This document shows positions 15,640-24,138 of a DNA stretch of 36,257 nucleotides, one piece after another. Source of the DNA: Oscillospiraceae bacterium (lineage in GTDB: Bacteria > Bacillota > Clostridia > Oscillospirales > Ruminococcaceae). The stretch lies in NCBI GenBank assembly GCA_015067315.1, contig SVMR01000019.1, positions 1 through 36,257 on the forward strand, given 5' to 3'. The notes under the pieces were generated by a model, which was given only the letters and a program-made list of their open reading frames with translations, was not told where the DNA came from and did no database searches. A program made the translations under genes and the position numbers. Within the stretch, counting starts at the first letter, position 1; every line of letters begins with the position of its first letter.

Positions 15640-17562
15640 ATGGACAGATATATAGGAAAAAAACTCGACGGCCGCTATGAGATAAAAGAAATAATCGGCG
15701 TCGGCGGAATGGCAAACGTCTATAAAGCTTATGACAGCATTGACGACAGAGCTGTTGCGGTAAAAATTCTCCGTGACGAGCATATGCAGAATGACGAACT
15801 TCTCCGCCGTTTCCGCAACGAATCGAAAGCGATTGCCGTTCTTTCCCATCCGAATATTGTAAAAGTTTATGATGTAAGCTTCAACGAAGATATCCAGTAT
15901 ATCGTAATGGAGCATATCGACGGCATAACTCTTAAAGAATATATCGAACAGCAAAAAGTTCTCCGCTGGAAAGAAGCGGTGCATTTTACTGTTCAGATTC
16001 TGCGCGCCCTCCAGCACGCGCACGACAAGGGCATTGTTCACAGGGATATAAAACCCCAGAATATCATGCTTCTTGAAGACGGAACCATTAAGGTTGCGGA
16101 TTTCGGCATTGCCCGTTTTGCAAGAGCAAGCCAGCATACCGTTACCGATAAGGCAATCGGATCCGTCCATTATATAAGCCCCGAACAGGCAAAAGGCGAA
16201 CTTTCAGACGAAAAAAGCGATATCTATTCAATCGGCGTAATGCTTTACGAAATGACAACCGGAACTTTGCCCTTCGATGCGGACAGCCCCGTTTCCGTTG
16301 CCCTTAAACAGATTCAAAGTCAGGCAAAACGCCCGAGAGCGATCAACCCCGATATTCCGGAAGGTCTTGAGGATATCACAATCCGCGCAATGCAGAAAGA
16401 CCCCGCAAGACGTTACCAGTCCGCTGCGGAAATGCTCCGGGATATCGACGAATTCAAGCACGATCCTTCGATAAGCTTTGAATACAAATACAGCGAACCC
16501 GCAACCGAAAATATCAGCAAGGAAGTTGCAAGTACCAAGAAAAAAACAAAGAAAATCAAGGATGAACAGGTCCGCAACGCGCCCGTTGTTCCGGTTTTAA
16601 CCGGTATAACAATCGCTTTTATTGTTGTTGCAATTATTTTTGTAATCGGAATAATGGCGATGGTCCGCCCTTTTGAGGAAGTTCCCGATACAACTGCGCC
16701 GGAACTTATCGGAATGGACGTTAACGAAGCAATAAAAAAATATTCCGGCTTCGATATCGTAATCGAATCTTCCGCTTTCCATGAACAGTACGACAAGGAT
16801 ATAATCTATGACCAGTCCGTAAAAGAAGGAATGGTCGTAAAGGAAGGCGCAACAATAAAAGTAAAGATTTCAAGCGGAATCCAGTATTTCAGCCTTGCGG
16901 ATTACCGCAATTTTGAGGAAAACCAGGTTTATAAAATCCTTACGGACAACGAAATCGAATTCAACACCGTTACCGAATATAACGACGAAATTCCGGAAGG
17001 TTACGTAATAAAAACCGAACCCGGCGCCGATACCCAGGTCGATACCGGAACGGTGGTGGTCGTCTATGTAAGCATGGGCGCGGAAAACACCTATACAACC
17101 GTTCCGAACGTTGAAGGATATAAGCTTGAGGACGCAAAAATGATCCTTTCCTCCGCCGGAATCCGGATCGGAAGCATCGAAAGGGTCGAGGACAGCCGCC
17201 CGGGAACAACCGTTCTCAGCCAGAGCATTCCGGAAGGAACAATGGTTTCCCACGGAAGCACCATAAGCCTTGTAATCGTTGAGGAAAAGGAAGACCTTGA
17301 ACAGAGCATTGAACTTATAATTCCTCTTCCGAACGTTTCCTATGAGGTTACAATGAGCGTAAATCTCGGAACGGAAACGGTTATCACCGAAAAAATCGTT
17401 CCTTCCGAAATCGACGGATACTGGCATATCACAATCCGCGGCGAAGGACTCGGAACGGTAAGCATCTATTATAACGGACAGCTTTACCGCGCATATACCG
17501 TTGATTTTGCGGAAAAAACAACAACAATGGTAGCGGATTATTCCGAAAATTTCGGAGGCTGA
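15640..17562 (+). CDS. prkC: Serine/threonine protein kinase with PASTA domains
   Basis: The 640-residue protein has a Hanks-type kinase domain (about 1-280) with glycine loop GVGGMANV, Lys42, catalytic HRDIKPQN (134-141), DFG (154-156) and APE-equivalent SPEQ. A basic linker KKKTKKIK precedes a single membrane helix (about 319-341). Three extracellular PASTA repeats follow (about 345-410, 411-480 and 485-550), then a C-terminal domain of about 85 residues. PrkC-type kinases bind muropeptides and regulate cell-wall growth, translation and, in Bacillus, spore germination. Three PASTA repeats are normal for the group. A GGGAGG site precedes the ATG. Its partner phosphatase lies just upstream. 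Confidence 0.97.
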   Translation: MDRYIGKKLDGRYEIKEIIGVGGMANVYKAYDSIDDRAVAVKILRDEHMQNDELLRRFRNESKAIAVLSHPNIVKVYDVSFNEDIQYIVMEHIDGITLKEYIEQQKVLRWKEAVHFTVQILRALQHAHDKGIVHRDIKPQNIMLLEDGTIKVADFGIARFARASQHTVTDKAIGSVHYISPEQAKGELSDEKSDIYSIGVMLYEMTTGTLPFDADSPVSVALKQIQSQAKRPRAINPDIPEGLEDITIRAMQKDPARRYQSAAEMLRDIDEFKHDPSISFEYKYSEPATENISKEVASTKKKTKKIKDEQVRNAPVVPVLTGITIAFIVVAIIFVIGIMAMVRPFEEVPDTTAPELIGMDVNEAIKKYSGFDIVIESSAFHEQYDKDIIYDQSVKEGMVVKEGATIKVKISSGIQYFSLADYRNFEENQVYKILTDNEIEFNTVTEYNDEIPEGYVIKTEPGADTQVDTGTVVVVYVSMGAENTYTTVPNVEGYKLEDAKMILSSAGIRIGSIERVEDSRPGTTVLSQSIPEGTMVSHGSTISLVIVEEKEDLEQSIELIIPLPNVSYEVTMSVNLGTETVITEKIVPSEIDGYWHITIRGEGLGTVSIYYNGQLYRAYTVDFAEKTTTMVADYSENFGG

Positions 17563-17570
17563 GATAAATT

Positions 17571-18521
17571 TTGAAAGAACGTAAAAACAAAGAAGAATTA
17601 AACGAAATTGAAGAAAAGGACCTTCCGAAAGCGGAAGGTCTTATCATAAAGGCAACCGGCGGATTTTATTACGTCCGCTCGGGCGAAACAACTTTTGAAT
17701 GCAGAGCAAGGGGAATTTTCAGAAAGCACGATAAATCCCCCCTCGTCGGCGACAAGGTTACAATTTCCGTTTTGCCGAACGAAAAAGGATATATCCACGC
17801 GATACACGAACGGAAAAATTCCCTTGTCCGTCCGCCCCTTGCGAACCTTGACCAGCTTGTGATGGTTGTTTCCGTTGCGGAACCGGCGCCGAATATTCTT
17901 ATTTTGGATAAGCTTATTGCGGTTGCGGAACAGCAGAACGTTGAACCGGTGATCGTTTTCACAAAATGCGATCTTGCGGATCCGAAGCAATATTCCGAAA
18001 TTTACCGCAAGGCGGGCTTCCGCGTTTACGAAGTCTGCGCCCTTGAGCACGAAGGAACAAAAGAGGTTTTTGCGATGCTCAAAGGAAAAATAAGCGCTTT
18101 TTGCGGAAACTCCGGAGCGGGAAAATCAAGCCTTCTGAACGATATTTTTCCGGAACTTTCGCTTTCAACCGCGGAAATAAGCAAAAAGCTCGGCCGCGGA
18201 CGCCATACAACCCGCCATACGGAACTTTTTGAACTGGAAACCGGCGGCTGGGTTGCGGATACCCCCGGCTTTTCCGCAATCGAAATGGAAAGAGTGGGAA
18301 TCATCAGAAAATCCGAACTCCAATATTGCTTCCGGGAGTTTGAACCCTATTTGCTGAAATGTAAATTCACCGGCTGCAGCCATGTTTCGGAAAAAGGCTG
18401 TGCGGTTCTTGAAGCAGTAAGGGAAGATATCGTTCCCGAAAGCCGCCATAAAAGCTACTGCATGATGTATGAGGAAGCAAAACAGATAAAAGAATGGGAA
18501 CTTGATAAAGAAAATGGCTGA
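17571..18521 (+). CDS. rsgA: Small ribosomal subunit-dependent GTPase A
   Basis: The 316-residue protein is a circularly permuted GTPase: an N-terminal OB domain (EGLIIKATGGFYYV), then G4 TKCD (131-134), G1 GNSGAGKSS (from 179, Lys185), G3 DTPG (from 230), and a C-terminal zinc site CKFTGCSH..KGC. RsgA checks late 30S subunit maturation. The start is TTG 17571, with GGAGG 12 nt upstream inside the end of prkC; no better start precedes the OB domain. The order prpC-prkC-rsgA is the usual Firmicute order. Confidence 0.95.
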   Translation: MKERKNKEELNEIEEKDLPKAEGLIIKATGGFYYVRSGETTFECRARGIFRKHDKSPLVGDKVTISVLPNEKGYIHAIHERKNSLVRPPLANLDQLVMVVSVAEPAPNILILDKLIAVAEQQNVEPVIVFTKCDLADPKQYSEIYRKAGFRVYEVCALEHEGTKEVFAMLKGKISAFCGNSGAGKSSLLNDIFPELSLSTAEISKKLGRGRHTTRHTELFELETGGWVADTPGFSAIEMERVGIIRKSELQYCFREFEPYLLKCKFTGCSHVSEKGCAVLEAVREDIVPESRHKSYCMMYEEAKQIKEWELDKENG

Positions 18522-19884
18522 AACACAGGAAGAAAAATTCAGGAGAATGACCGAAGAACCGGTTGGAAAGCTTATTTCAAAACTTGCGGTTCCGTGTATC
18601 ATAAGCATGCTTGTAACTTCGTTTTACAACATGGCGGATACTTTTTTTGTCGGACAGCTTAAAAGCAATTCAGCTTCCGGAGCGGTGGGCGTTGCCTTTT
18701 CAATGATGGCGATTATCCAGGCAATAGGATTCTTTTTCGGTCACGGAAGCGGAAACTACATATCCCGTGAACTCGGAAAAAAGAACTATCACGAAGCAGA
18801 AAAAATGGCCGCAACGGGTTTCTTTTCCGCTTTCGCGGCGGGAATTGCGGTAATGCTCATCGGCGAAATTTTTATTGAGGAACTGGCGTATCTTCTCGGT
18901 TCAACGGAAACGATTCTTCCATATACAAAGGATTACCTCGGCGCAATCCTTCTCGGCGCGCCATGGATAATGACTTCCTTCGTGCTCAACAACCAGCTCC
19001 GTTTCCAGGGAAACGCTTCCTACGCAATGGTCGGAATAACTTTCGGTTCGGTACTGAACATTATTCTTGACCCTATTTTGATTTTCGGCTTTGATATGGG
19101 AATTTCCGGCGCGGGTTATGCAACGGTTATAAGCCAGATCGTAAGCTTTTTCATCCTTCTTTACGGAATGCAAAAAAGGGGACATATAAAACTCCGTATC
19201 TCGAATTTCCGTTTTGAATGGTTCTATTTTAAAAATATTTTCGGCGGCGGAGTCCCCTCCCTTGCAAGACAGGGACTTGCCTCCGTCGCAACAATTTCCC
19301 TCAACCATGCGGCGGGACCTTACGGCGACGCGGTAATCGCCGCAATGGGAATAGTCCAGCGAATCGCAATGTTCGGCGCTTCGACGATGATTGGATTCGG
19401 CCAGGGATTCCAGCCTTTCTGCGGATTTAATTACGGAGCGGGACTTTATAAAAGAGTTAAAGAGGGATTTTATTTCTGTGTAAAAACCTCGCTGGTTTTT
19501 CTTGTTGCAATAGCTGCCGTCGGTTTTGCTTTTGCTCCGGAAATAATTTCTCTTTTCAGGGACGACCCGGACGTAATAAAAGTCGGAAGCTTTGCAATGC
19601 GGCTTCAATGCATAACTTTTGCAACCCACAGCTGGATCGTTTTAAGCAATATGATGACCCAGGTTATCGGAAAAACCGTTCCGGCAACTTTCCTTGCAAC
19701 CGCAAGACAGGGACTTTTTTTTATTCCGGCGGTGCTGATTCTTTCGGAACTCATCGGAGTTACCGGAATCCAGCTTGCCCAGCCCATTGCGGATATAGGG
19801 ACCCTTCTTTGCGCAATTCCGATTCAGCTTAAAGTTTTTAAAGAAATAGAAAATAAAAATATTCTTGAAAAGGAGATTTTATAA
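18514..19884 (+). CDS. MATE-family multidrug/metabolite efflux transporter
   Basis: This product of 456 residues has about twelve hydrophobic segments and two homologous halves, typical of MATE antiporters. The first helix region SKLAVPCIISMLVTSFYNMADTFFVG and the QxxGxxxxP-like GFGQGFQPFCGFNYGA in the second half are family hallmarks. These transporters exchange drugs or organic cations for sodium or protons. The start ATG at 18514 overlaps the rsgA end by 8 bp; a TTG at 18502 is an alternative. The ribosome site is weak, so translation may depend on coupling with rsgA. Substrate unknown. Confidence 0.92.
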   Translation: MAETQEEKFRRMTEEPVGKLISKLAVPCIISMLVTSFYNMADTFFVGQLKSNSASGAVGVAFSMMAIIQAIGFFFGHGSGNYISRELGKKNYHEAEKMAATGFFSAFAAGIAVMLIGEIFIEELAYLLGSTETILPYTKDYLGAILLGAPWIMTSFVLNNQLRFQGNASYAMVGITFGSVLNIILDPILIFGFDMGISGAGYATVISQIVSFFILLYGMQKRGHIKLRISNFRFEWFYFKNIFGGGVPSLARQGLASVATISLNHAAGPYGDAVIAAMGIVQRIAMFGASTMIGFGQGFQPFCGFNYGAGLYKRVKEGFYFCVKTSLVFLVAIAAVGFAFAPEIISLFRDDPDVIKVGSFAMRLQCITFATHSWIVLSNMMTQVIGKTVPATFLATARQGLFFIPAVLILSELIGVTGIQLAQPIADIGTLLCAIPIQLKVFKEIENKNILEKEIL

Positions 19885-20415
19885 ATGAACATCTGGCATG
19901 ACCTTTCCCCGAAACGAGTAAAACCCGAAGATTTTGTCGCTCTTATCGAAATTCCGAAGGGAAGCAAAAACAAATATGAGCTCGACAAAGAAACCGGCCT
20001 TCTCAAACTCGACCGCGTTCTTTATACTTCCACTCACTATCCTGCAAGCTACGGCTTTATTCCGAGAACCTTTGCGGATGACGGTGACCCCCTTGACGTT
20101 CTTGTACTTTGCTCCGAGGATATCTATCCCATGACTCTTGTTCATGTAAAACCCATCGGCGTTATCAAAATGACCGATAACGGCGCAGCAGACGAAAAAA
20201 TAATCGCTGTTCCGCTTGATGACCCGACCTATAACGGATATAACGATATCTCCGAAATCCCCAGCCATATTTACAGCGAAATGATGCATTTCTTCGAAGT
20301 TTACAAAGCTCTTGAACACAAACAGACCGTTGTTGACGAAGTTTGCGACGCAGCAGAAGCAAGACGCATTGTTGAATATTGCATCAATAAATACGTTGAT
20401 TCCTTTTGCAAATAA
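19885..20415 (+). CDS. ppa: Family I inorganic pyrophosphatase
   Basis: The 176-residue cytoplasmic enzyme hydrolyses pyrophosphate released by biosynthesis. The family signature DDGDPLDVLV provides the metal-binding aspartates, and EIPKGSKNKYE, YGFIPRT and the KPIGVIKM.D segments fit family I throughout. The length matches other bacterial family I enzymes. Its ATG directly follows the MATE stop codon, with AAGGAG inside the end of the MATE gene, so the two are co-transcribed. It is the last gene before a strong terminator. Confidence 0.96.
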   Translation: MNIWHDLSPKRVKPEDFVALIEIPKGSKNKYELDKETGLLKLDRVLYTSTHYPASYGFIPRTFADDGDPLDVLVLCSEDIYPMTLVHVKPIGVIKMTDNGAADEKIIAVPLDDPTYNGYNDISEIPSHIYSEMMHFFEVYKALEHKQTVVDEVCDAAEARRIVEYCINKYVDSFCK

Positions 20416-20437
20416 TTAATACTTAACAGAGCTTAAA

Positions 20438-20467
20438 CAAATCCCGCCTTTTCCGGCGGGATTTTTT
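20438..20467 (+). terminator. Intrinsic terminator after ppa
   Basis: An 8-bp stem ATCCCGCC/GGCGGGAT (20441-20448 with 20455-20462), a 6-nt loop, A's before and a T-run after. It ends the prpC-to-ppa transcript. Confidence 0.93.
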
Positions 20468-20478
20468 CTTGCCTTTAA

Positions 20479-20506
20479 TTGACATCCTGCCTTATTATGT
20501 TAAAAT
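20479..20506 (+). promoter_or_regulatory. Promoter of the secreted esterase-dockerin gene
   Basis: A perfect TTGACA (20479-20484) and TAAAAT (20501-20506) with a 16-nt spacer, with an extended -10 TGT directly before the hexamer, 37 bp before the TTG start. Confidence 0.78.
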
Positions 20507-20543
20507 AAAGCTGTATAAATATATCGGAAAGGGGAAAGACCCT

Positions 20544-23500
20544 TTGAAAAAAATAATCTGCTTTATCCTTGCGTTTGTTCTTGCTTTCGGCGCTGTTCCG
20601 GCGGAAGCAATGGATTTTGAAAAAATTACGGAAATAAAAGAAGATATGCTCCAGCAGGCGCTTTATCTGATTCCGGAAGGATTTTCGGATATTGATTTTC
20701 TTGCGCCGAACACAGCATATACCGAACCGGAAACGGTAACGGTTGAAGAAGCGAGCGCAAGACTTCAGGATTTCATCGAAAAATTTGAAGGAAAGTTTTT
20801 CACCGCCGACGGAAATTACTGCGTTTCCTCCGGAGTTCACGCAACGTCCTGCGAAAACTGCCTTATGAGCAACGTAATCGCGTCGGAATGGGTCGAAAAT
20901 CTTGTGGGAATGGGAACGCTTAATGCGGCGCTTTGCCCGACCCAATACAGCTATAAGGGAACCCAGGGGTATTCGGACGGATATCAGTGCTTCGGTTTCG
21001 CAAACTTTGCCCATTGGTATATTTTTGCGCAGAAAAACACCGATAAGGTCACTTCGACCCTTGAAGCGACGGGTCCGCTGACCTATGAAACGATAAAAAA
21101 CGCGCTTCCCGGTGACGTTCTCCGTTCCAACTATTACGGCGGACATTCGATGATTTTCATAAGCTGCGACGAGGAAGGCTTCAACGTAATCGACAGCAAC
21201 CATACCGGAAACGCCGACGGAAAATCCGCCTGCATCGTAAAGGTGCATAAGGTGAAATACAATTCGAAATATACCGTTGCGATAACGGGAGTTAAAAATT
21301 ATGACAGAACGGTGGAATGTGAGCACGAATATTCCGAAGAGGTCACCCCTCCCACCTGTACCGAGCAGGGTTACACCACCCATACCTGCACAATCTGTGG
21401 GGAAAGTTATGTTGATGATTACGTTGAGGCAACGGGTCACAGCTATGAAAACGGCGTCTGCACCGATTGCGGAAAAGAAAATGTATTTGGTTATCCGGAA
21501 ATAAACGCCGATTTAACCCATATAATCTGCTATGGCCAAAGTTTTTCAACCGGTTCGGATGCACCTTATTATCCGGACCAGACCGTTCCGGGAGTTTATG
21601 TTTTCGGAAACATAGCAAACAGCAAAAACGGAACAGCGCCTGTTCCTTTGTCAAAAGAAACAGCGGGAAATCAGCACCCGATTATTTCTGCGGGAAACTC
21701 TTTTGCAAAAATGCTTGCGGAAGCGGGAATAAATACTGATATAATCCTCGGTTCATACGGAAGCGGAGGAAAAACCATTGCTCAGCTCATGTCTTCCGAA
21801 CGCCAGAAAGAAATTAAAACGGAAGAAGGTTATGAATACGATATTCTTTCCTCCGGAAGATACGAAGTTTTTGAAGGTTCTGTTGCCGCAATAGCAAAAT
21901 ATGCAGAAGAGGAAAACAAAACGGTTTCCTGTCCCGCAATAGTATATCTTCAGGGCGAAACCGACCAGAATACCGACCAGCAGCTCGGATATCCCGAAAA
22001 TCCGGCAAGAGCGGGTTACGGTGCCGGCGGCGACAAAGAGAAATATAAGGAATATATGTGCCGGCTTAAAGAAGATATGCAGGCGGAAGTAATGGAAGCT
22101 TACGGACAGGATACAAAACCGGTTTTTATTATCTATCAGGTAAGCGGAACTTATGTGCGTACTCGTTACAGCACAATCAATATGGCGCAGATGGAATTTG
22201 CACAGGAAAACGACGACGTTATCCTCGTCCAAACTCCGTATTTTACATCCCATTACACAAACAGCCACCACCTTACGGTAAACGGCTATCGCTGGCTCGG
22301 CGAATATATTGCGGAATATATGTATAATGCTTTTGTCGAGAAAGAAAAAACATATCCGCTTATGCCCGGAAAAATCGAGATAACCGGCGAAAATGAAATC
22401 AAAATTGAAATAACCGGAGCGGAAAACGGACTTGAAATTGATACCTGGACTGTTGAAAATTCCACAAACGGAAACAACCTTTACGGGTTTAATCTTTATG
22501 TTGATGAAACTCTTGTAAAACCTGCGGAAATTGAAATTTCCGGAAACGCGGTTATTCTTAAAGTAAACGAAAAATACGATCTTCTTTCAGCGGAATCCGT
22601 TTGTGTTCAGTATGGTGGACAGAAGGCATCGGGAACAGGAAATATACGCGATAATTCGGAAAAAACAGGATTCTATGAGTATCTTGATGACAGCAGCGAT
22701 ACCGGAACGGGAAATAACCAGGGAGTAAGCCACAGTTCCCTTAAAAAGGACGGAACTTCGCTTATAGGAGAAAAATATCCGCTTTATAATTGGCTTGCTT
22801 CTTTCAGTTATAAGATTTCAACAGGAGTGCAAAAACAGTATGTCTGTTACCATTGGGAAATGCAGAATGACGAACTGATAAGCATTACGGAAGACAGCGC
22901 CGAAGAAAACAAACTGACTTTGTTAAGCGGTTCGGTTAAAGATGGCGTTCTGACCGGTGTTCAGTACAGCATGGAGAAAACAATTGCACTTCATTGCAAC
23001 CGCCCTTGGGTTATAGAATGGAAAGCCGCGGGAAACGGAAATAGCTATGGCGGCGGTAAATTTTTGAGTACGTCCAATAATAGTTCCTGCGCGCAGTATC
23101 TTTATCTTCCGGCGGATTCCAGAGGTCTTGTAGCATGGGGCGTTGGAAGTGATTCGGCGAATTACGGATTCCAGCTGAAGAATTTTGGAATTGATACCCG
23201 TAAGGAACACATATACAGAATTGAAAACCGCATTGAAGATGACGGCACAAACAATGTTTATCTGATTGTGGACGGCGCGGAAATCGGCGTGATGAATACG
23301 GGTTACCGCACTTCGTCAAATGCTTCGGGTTCCGCAGGTTCTTTGATTGAGGAACCGAAAAACTGGATTGACGGCAAAAATATTTATATTGATTACATAG
23401 GCGGAAGCGGAAGTTTTCTGCTCAACAATATGAAGCTTTCATATTTGAAAGTTTATGAATGCTGTCACACCTATGAAAACGGCGTCTGCACAGGATGCGG

Positions 23501-23717
23501 AAAATCGGAATTTTCCCTTGCCGACCTCAACCTCGACGGTACAGTTGACGTAAAAGACGTTTACACCGCCCGCCTCGTCGCCGCAAAATTAAGAACGCCG
23601 ACGGAACAGCAGATTCTTCTCGGCGACGTTGACCTCGACGGAAAAATAACCGCCATCGACGCGAACATAATACGAAAATACATTCTTGGAATCATAACAA
23701 AAATCCCGGTTGAATAA
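20544..23717 (+). CDS. Secreted multidomain dockerin protein: Cys-peptidase-like plus SGNH/SASA-like esterase
   Basis: A TTG start (20544, AAGGGG 9 nt upstream) gives 1057 residues beginning with signal peptide MKKIICFILAFVLAFGA, cut near AEA. In order: a papain/NlpC-P60-like domain with Cys149 (QCFGFA), His201 (GGHSMIF) and DSNH at 217-220; a linker with CxxC pairs (HTCTICG, GVCTDCG); an SGNH hydrolase of the sialate O-acetylesterase type with GQS (Ser333), QGETD (470-474) and HHLTVNGY (575-582); a probable beta-sandwich region (about 690-985); and a type I dockerin (from 993, DLNLDGT and DVDLDGK). This suggests removal of acyl groups from a glycan plus amide or peptide cleavage, on a dockerin-cohesin scaffold. 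Substrates are inferred from families only. Confidence 0.88.
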   Translation: MKKIICFILAFVLAFGAVPAEAMDFEKITEIKEDMLQQALYLIPEGFSDIDFLAPNTAYTEPETVTVEEASARLQDFIEKFEGKFFTADGNYCVSSGVHATSCENCLMSNVIASEWVENLVGMGTLNAALCPTQYSYKGTQGYSDGYQCFGFANFAHWYIFAQKNTDKVTSTLEATGPLTYETIKNALPGDVLRSNYYGGHSMIFISCDEEGFNVIDSNHTGNADGKSACIVKVHKVKYNSKYTVAITGVKNYDRTVECEHEYSEEVTPPTCTEQGYTTHTCTICGESYVDDYVEATGHSYENGVCTDCGKENVFGYPEINADLTHIICYGQSFSTGSDAPYYPDQTVPGVYVFGNIANSKNGTAPVPLSKETAGNQHPIISAGNSFAKMLAEAGINTDIILGSYGSGGKTIAQLMSSERQKEIKTEEGYEYDILSSGRYEVFEGSVAAIAKYAEEENKTVSCPAIVYLQGETDQNTDQQLGYPENPARAGYGAGGDKEKYKEYMCRLKEDMQAEVMEAYGQDTKPVFIIYQVSGTYVRTRYSTINMAQMEFAQENDDVILVQTPYFTSHYTNSHHLTVNGYRWLGEYIAEYMYNAFVEKEKTYPLMPGKIEITGENEIKIEITGAENGLEIDTWTVENSTNGNNLYGFNLYVDETLVKPAEIEISGNAVILKVNEKYDLLSAESVCVQYGGQKASGTGNIRDNSEKTGFYEYLDDSSDTGTGNNQGVSHSSLKKDGTSLIGEKYPLYNWLASFSYKISTGVQKQYVCYHWEMQNDELISITEDSAEENKLTLLSGSVKDGVLTGVQYSMEKTIALHCNRPWVIEWKAAGNGNSYGGGKFLSTSNNSSCAQYLYLPADSRGLVAWGVGSDSANYGFQLKNFGIDTRKEHIYRIENRIEDDGTNNVYLIVDGAEIGVMNTGYRTSSNASGSAGSLIEEPKNWIDGKNIYIDYIGGSGSFLLNNMKLSYLKVYECCHTYENGVCTGCGKSEFSLADLNLDGTVDVKDVYTARLVAAKLRTPTEQQILLGDVDLDGKITAIDANIIRKYILGIITKIPVE

Positions 23718-23721
23718 AAGA

Positions 23722-23757
23722 AAGATCCCGTGCTCAGATTTGAGCACGGGATTTTTT
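23722..23757. terminator. Bidirectional intrinsic terminator
   Basis: A 12-bp stem ATCCCGTGCTCA/TGAGCACGGGAT (23725-23736 with 23741-23752) and loop GATT, followed by T's on the plus strand and by CTTTCTTTT on the minus strand. It serves both the dockerin gene and the spoVM transcript and shares the GTGCTCA core with two other terminators here. Confidence 0.92.
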
Positions 23758-23836
23758 AATCGTTTCGACCGATTTTGAAAATCATCCGGAGAAACGGCGC
23801 AAGGAATTTCGGACTGTTCATAACAACAATTTTCAT
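23756..23836 (-). CDS. spoVM: Stage V sporulation protein M (26 residues)
   Basis: An ATG at 23836 with GGAGG 9 nt upstream opens a 26-codon frame encoding MKIVVMNSPKFLAPFLRM followed by IFKIGRND. Length and pattern match SpoVM: a short beta-like start, a conserved PKFL kink, and an amphipathic basic helix. In Bacillus SpoVM (also 26 residues) recognises the convex forespore membrane and recruits the SpoIVA coat base layer. Position supports it: in Bacillus spoVM lies in the priA-def-fmt-rsmB-rlmN-prpC-prkC-rsgA cluster, the same set as here. It is too short for most gene finders. It ends in the shared bidirectional terminator. Confidence 0.88.
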   Translation of the reverse strand: MKIVVMNSPKFLAPFLRMIFKIGRND

Positions 23837-23851
23837 AAAAAAACACCTCCG

Positions 23852-24004
23852 TCAACGGTTAAAGCATCTGTAAATTCCGCCTGCCGCAAGAAAAAGGAGC
23901 ATTGCGGCGATGAAAAAAGGAAGGAATTTTACAAACAGTCCGACAAAAAATCCTGCCGCGAAAAATACCGCCGGATTGAAAAAATCCTTTTTCCTTGTTT
24001 TCAC
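23852..24004 (-). CDS. Small membrane protein upstream of spoVM
   Basis: The GTG start (AAGGGG 9 nt upstream) gives 50 residues. A basic N-terminus MKTRKKDFF is followed by two hydrophobic stretches (AVFFAAGFFVGLFV and FFIAAMLLFLAAGGIY). A TTG at 24049 would add 15 residues but has no clear ribosome site. The stop lies just before the spoVM ribosome site, so the two are very probably one transcript. I do not recognise the family; a role at the forespore membrane with SpoVM is an inference from position. Confidence 0.65.
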   Translation of the reverse strand: MKTRKKDFFNPAVFFAAGFFVGLFVKFLPFFIAAMLLFLAAGGIYRCFNR

Positions 24005-24040
24005 CGAAAACCGCCCCTTTTTTGAAGTTTTGTATGATAT

Positions 24041-24102
24041 CCTATGCAAAAATCGCTTTTCGGGTTACAAAAACAGAATTTTTTGTTTTTCTTTTGCATA
24101 GG
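24041..24102. promoter_or_regulatory. Long-spaced inverted repeat between spoVM and D,D-carboxypeptidase genes
   Basis: CCTATGCAAAA (24041-24051) is mirrored perfectly by TTTTGCATAGG (24092-24102) across 40 bp, in the divergent intergenic region. Each outward-facing arm carries TGCATA, similar to the -35 box of forespore sigma factors F and G. On the minus strand CATACA (24036-24031) resembles a sigma-E -10 box. It may hold paired sporulation promoters or a shared operator. Confidence 0.5.
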
Positions 24103-24138
24103 TTAACAAAAAAGCCGTACGGCGTCTGAGGTGAAAAA

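Noticed and set aside
23589-23855. Minus-strand 88-codon frame over the end of the dockerin gene
   Set aside because: It overlaps the dockerin coding region, the terminator and spoVM in another frame; the spoVM frame has the ribosome site and family match.
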